From Fibrisoma montanum (GTDB taxonomy: Bacteria; Bacteroidota; Bacteroidia; Cytophagales; Spirosomataceae): DNA of 64,000 bases. This document shows positions 63,358 to 64,000 of the stretch, one piece after another; position 1 is the first letter of the stretch; the number at the start of each line of letters is the position of its first letter. The translations under genes were made by a program, and so were the position numbers. The notes under the pieces were generated by a model. That model worked only from the letters and a program-made list of their open reading frames with translations. It was not told the DNA's origin and did no database searches. The stretch spans positions 186,001 through 250,000 of the forward strand of contig NZ_QXED01000001.1 of NCBI RefSeq assembly GCF_003583365.1, given 5' to 3'.

Positions 63358-64000
63358 ATGCAACCCACTCTTCCAGGCCGACTGCTGGTCTTGGCTGTCG
63401 TATGTATGCTGCTCCAAGTCAGTACAGCCATTGCCCAGAAAACCATTGATGCGGCTCCCTCAATCAAATTTGGCAAGATTACCGTCGATCAATTCACCAG
63501 CCCATCCGTGGATTCAACCGCCGAAGCTGTTGTTCTCTATGACTTGGGCGAGGTAAACATCGATGTAGTGTCGAACGAGTTGTGGCTGGAGTTTACACGC
63601 CATACCCGATTACTCATTCGCCGGAAGTCAGCTTACCCCAGAGCTACCGTTCAGGTTTCTACTCGGCGGGGCCGGAATGGGCAGCATGAATTTCTGGGAT
63701 CAGTTGAAGGCTATACCTACAATTTAGTCAATGGCGATCTGGCGATTACTAAACTTACCAAAGACGGCCAGTTCAGTGAAAAGGCATCCGAGGACGTATG
63801 GCTTGAAAAATTCACGTTACCGAACGTCCGCGAAGGGTCCATTATCGAGTACAAGTACACCATTCGTACGCCTTTCAGTGTCAACTACAACCCTCGTACA
63901 TGGCGTTTCCAGCAGGATATTCCCGTAAACTGGAGCGAATACCGGATCGTAATTCCCAACTACTTCTATTACAAAATGATTTTGGGCGGTTATTTGCCCC
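63358..64000 (+). CDS. DUF3857 domain protein, 5' part
   Basis: An open frame from the ATG at 63358 runs off the window after 214 codons. A signal peptide (MQPTLPGRLLVLAVVCMLLQ, cut near AIAQ) is followed by a segment with the DUF3857 pattern: ASEDVWLEKFTLPNVREGSI, IEYKYTIRTPF and WRFQQDIPVNWSEYRIVIPN. In Bacteroidota DUF3857 is usually followed by a transglutaminase-like domain, which would lie outside the window. Confidence 0.85.
   Translation, partial: MQPTLPGRLLVLAVVCMLLQVSTAIAQKTIDAAPSIKFGKITVDQFTSPSVDSTAEAVVLYDLGEVNIDVVSNELWLEFTRHTRLLIRRKSAYPRATVQVSTRRGRNGQHEFLGSVEGYTYNLVNGDLAITKLTKDGQFSEKASEDVWLEKFTLPNVREGSIIEYKYTIRTPFSVNYNPRTWRFQQDIPVNWSEYRIVIPNYFYYKMILGGYLP

Overview
The window looks like chromosome from a Bacteroidota bacterium, most likely Cytophagales and Spirosoma-like. 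The signs are a gliding/type IX secretion set (gldK-L-M-N with a PorP/SprF protein, and SprE/PorW nearby), a Bacteroidota-style curli locus, an AtpB subunit with its own signal peptide, a DUF4271 gene next to hemD, moderately high GC outside intergenic stretches, and few recognisable Shine-Dalgarno sequences. The genus is inferred from gene content only.

Left part (1-8.1 kb): a minus-strand curli locus with five curlin-repeat secreted proteins, including an 850-residue one and a 548-residue tandem paralogue, followed by csgE and what may be the first codons of the next gene (csgF is the usual neighbour). It faces a plus-strand NAD(P)-binding reductase across about 950 bp of AT-rich non-coding DNA. 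Next (8.1-15.8 kb) come a DUF4964/5127/4965/1793 'glutaminase' family protein, a GNAT acetyltransferase overlapping a class A beta-lactamase-like serine hydrolase, and a minus-strand ATP synthase operon (atpZ, an AtpI-like gene, atpB, atpE, atpF, atpH) that stops at a terminator before any catalytic F1 subunit.

Middle (15.8-38.1 kb): sprE/porW, a class A penicillin-binding protein, glycerate kinase, uvrC, then the minus-strand porP-gldK-gldL-gldM-gldN block that builds the type IX secretion motor and ring. It continues with hemD, a DUF4271 membrane protein, sucD, a small membrane protein, topoisomerase IB, a TolC-like efflux protein and a YtcJ-type amidohydrolase lipoprotein.

Accessory part (38.1-49.1 kb): the N-terminal part of a decayed Rpn/PD-(D/E)XK transposase-like gene lies at 38.1-38.66 kb and a C-terminal part of the same family, in the same orientation, at 48.68-49.04 kb. 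The two halves are nearly complementary, so the 10 kb between them looks like an insertion into one ancestral gene. The insert carries an AT-richer segment (serine hydrolase, YhcG/DUF1016 nuclease, serine recombinase) and a GC-richer segment (two aldo/keto reductases around an AraC regulator, an ABM-domain protein, a second AraC regulator and a membrane protein).

Right part (49.1-64 kb): a GreA-like protein, a GMC oxidoreductase, two tandem paralogous short-chain dehydrogenases, a cytochrome P450 whose start codon abuts a terminator-like hairpin, a ribosome hibernation factor, metK, a glycosyltransferase, proB-proA (proline synthesis) separated by a long purine/pyrimidine inverted repeat, aat, a GH13 alpha-amylase family enzyme and the 5' part of a DUF3857 protein cut by the window end. 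I saw no rRNA, tRNA or CRISPR array.
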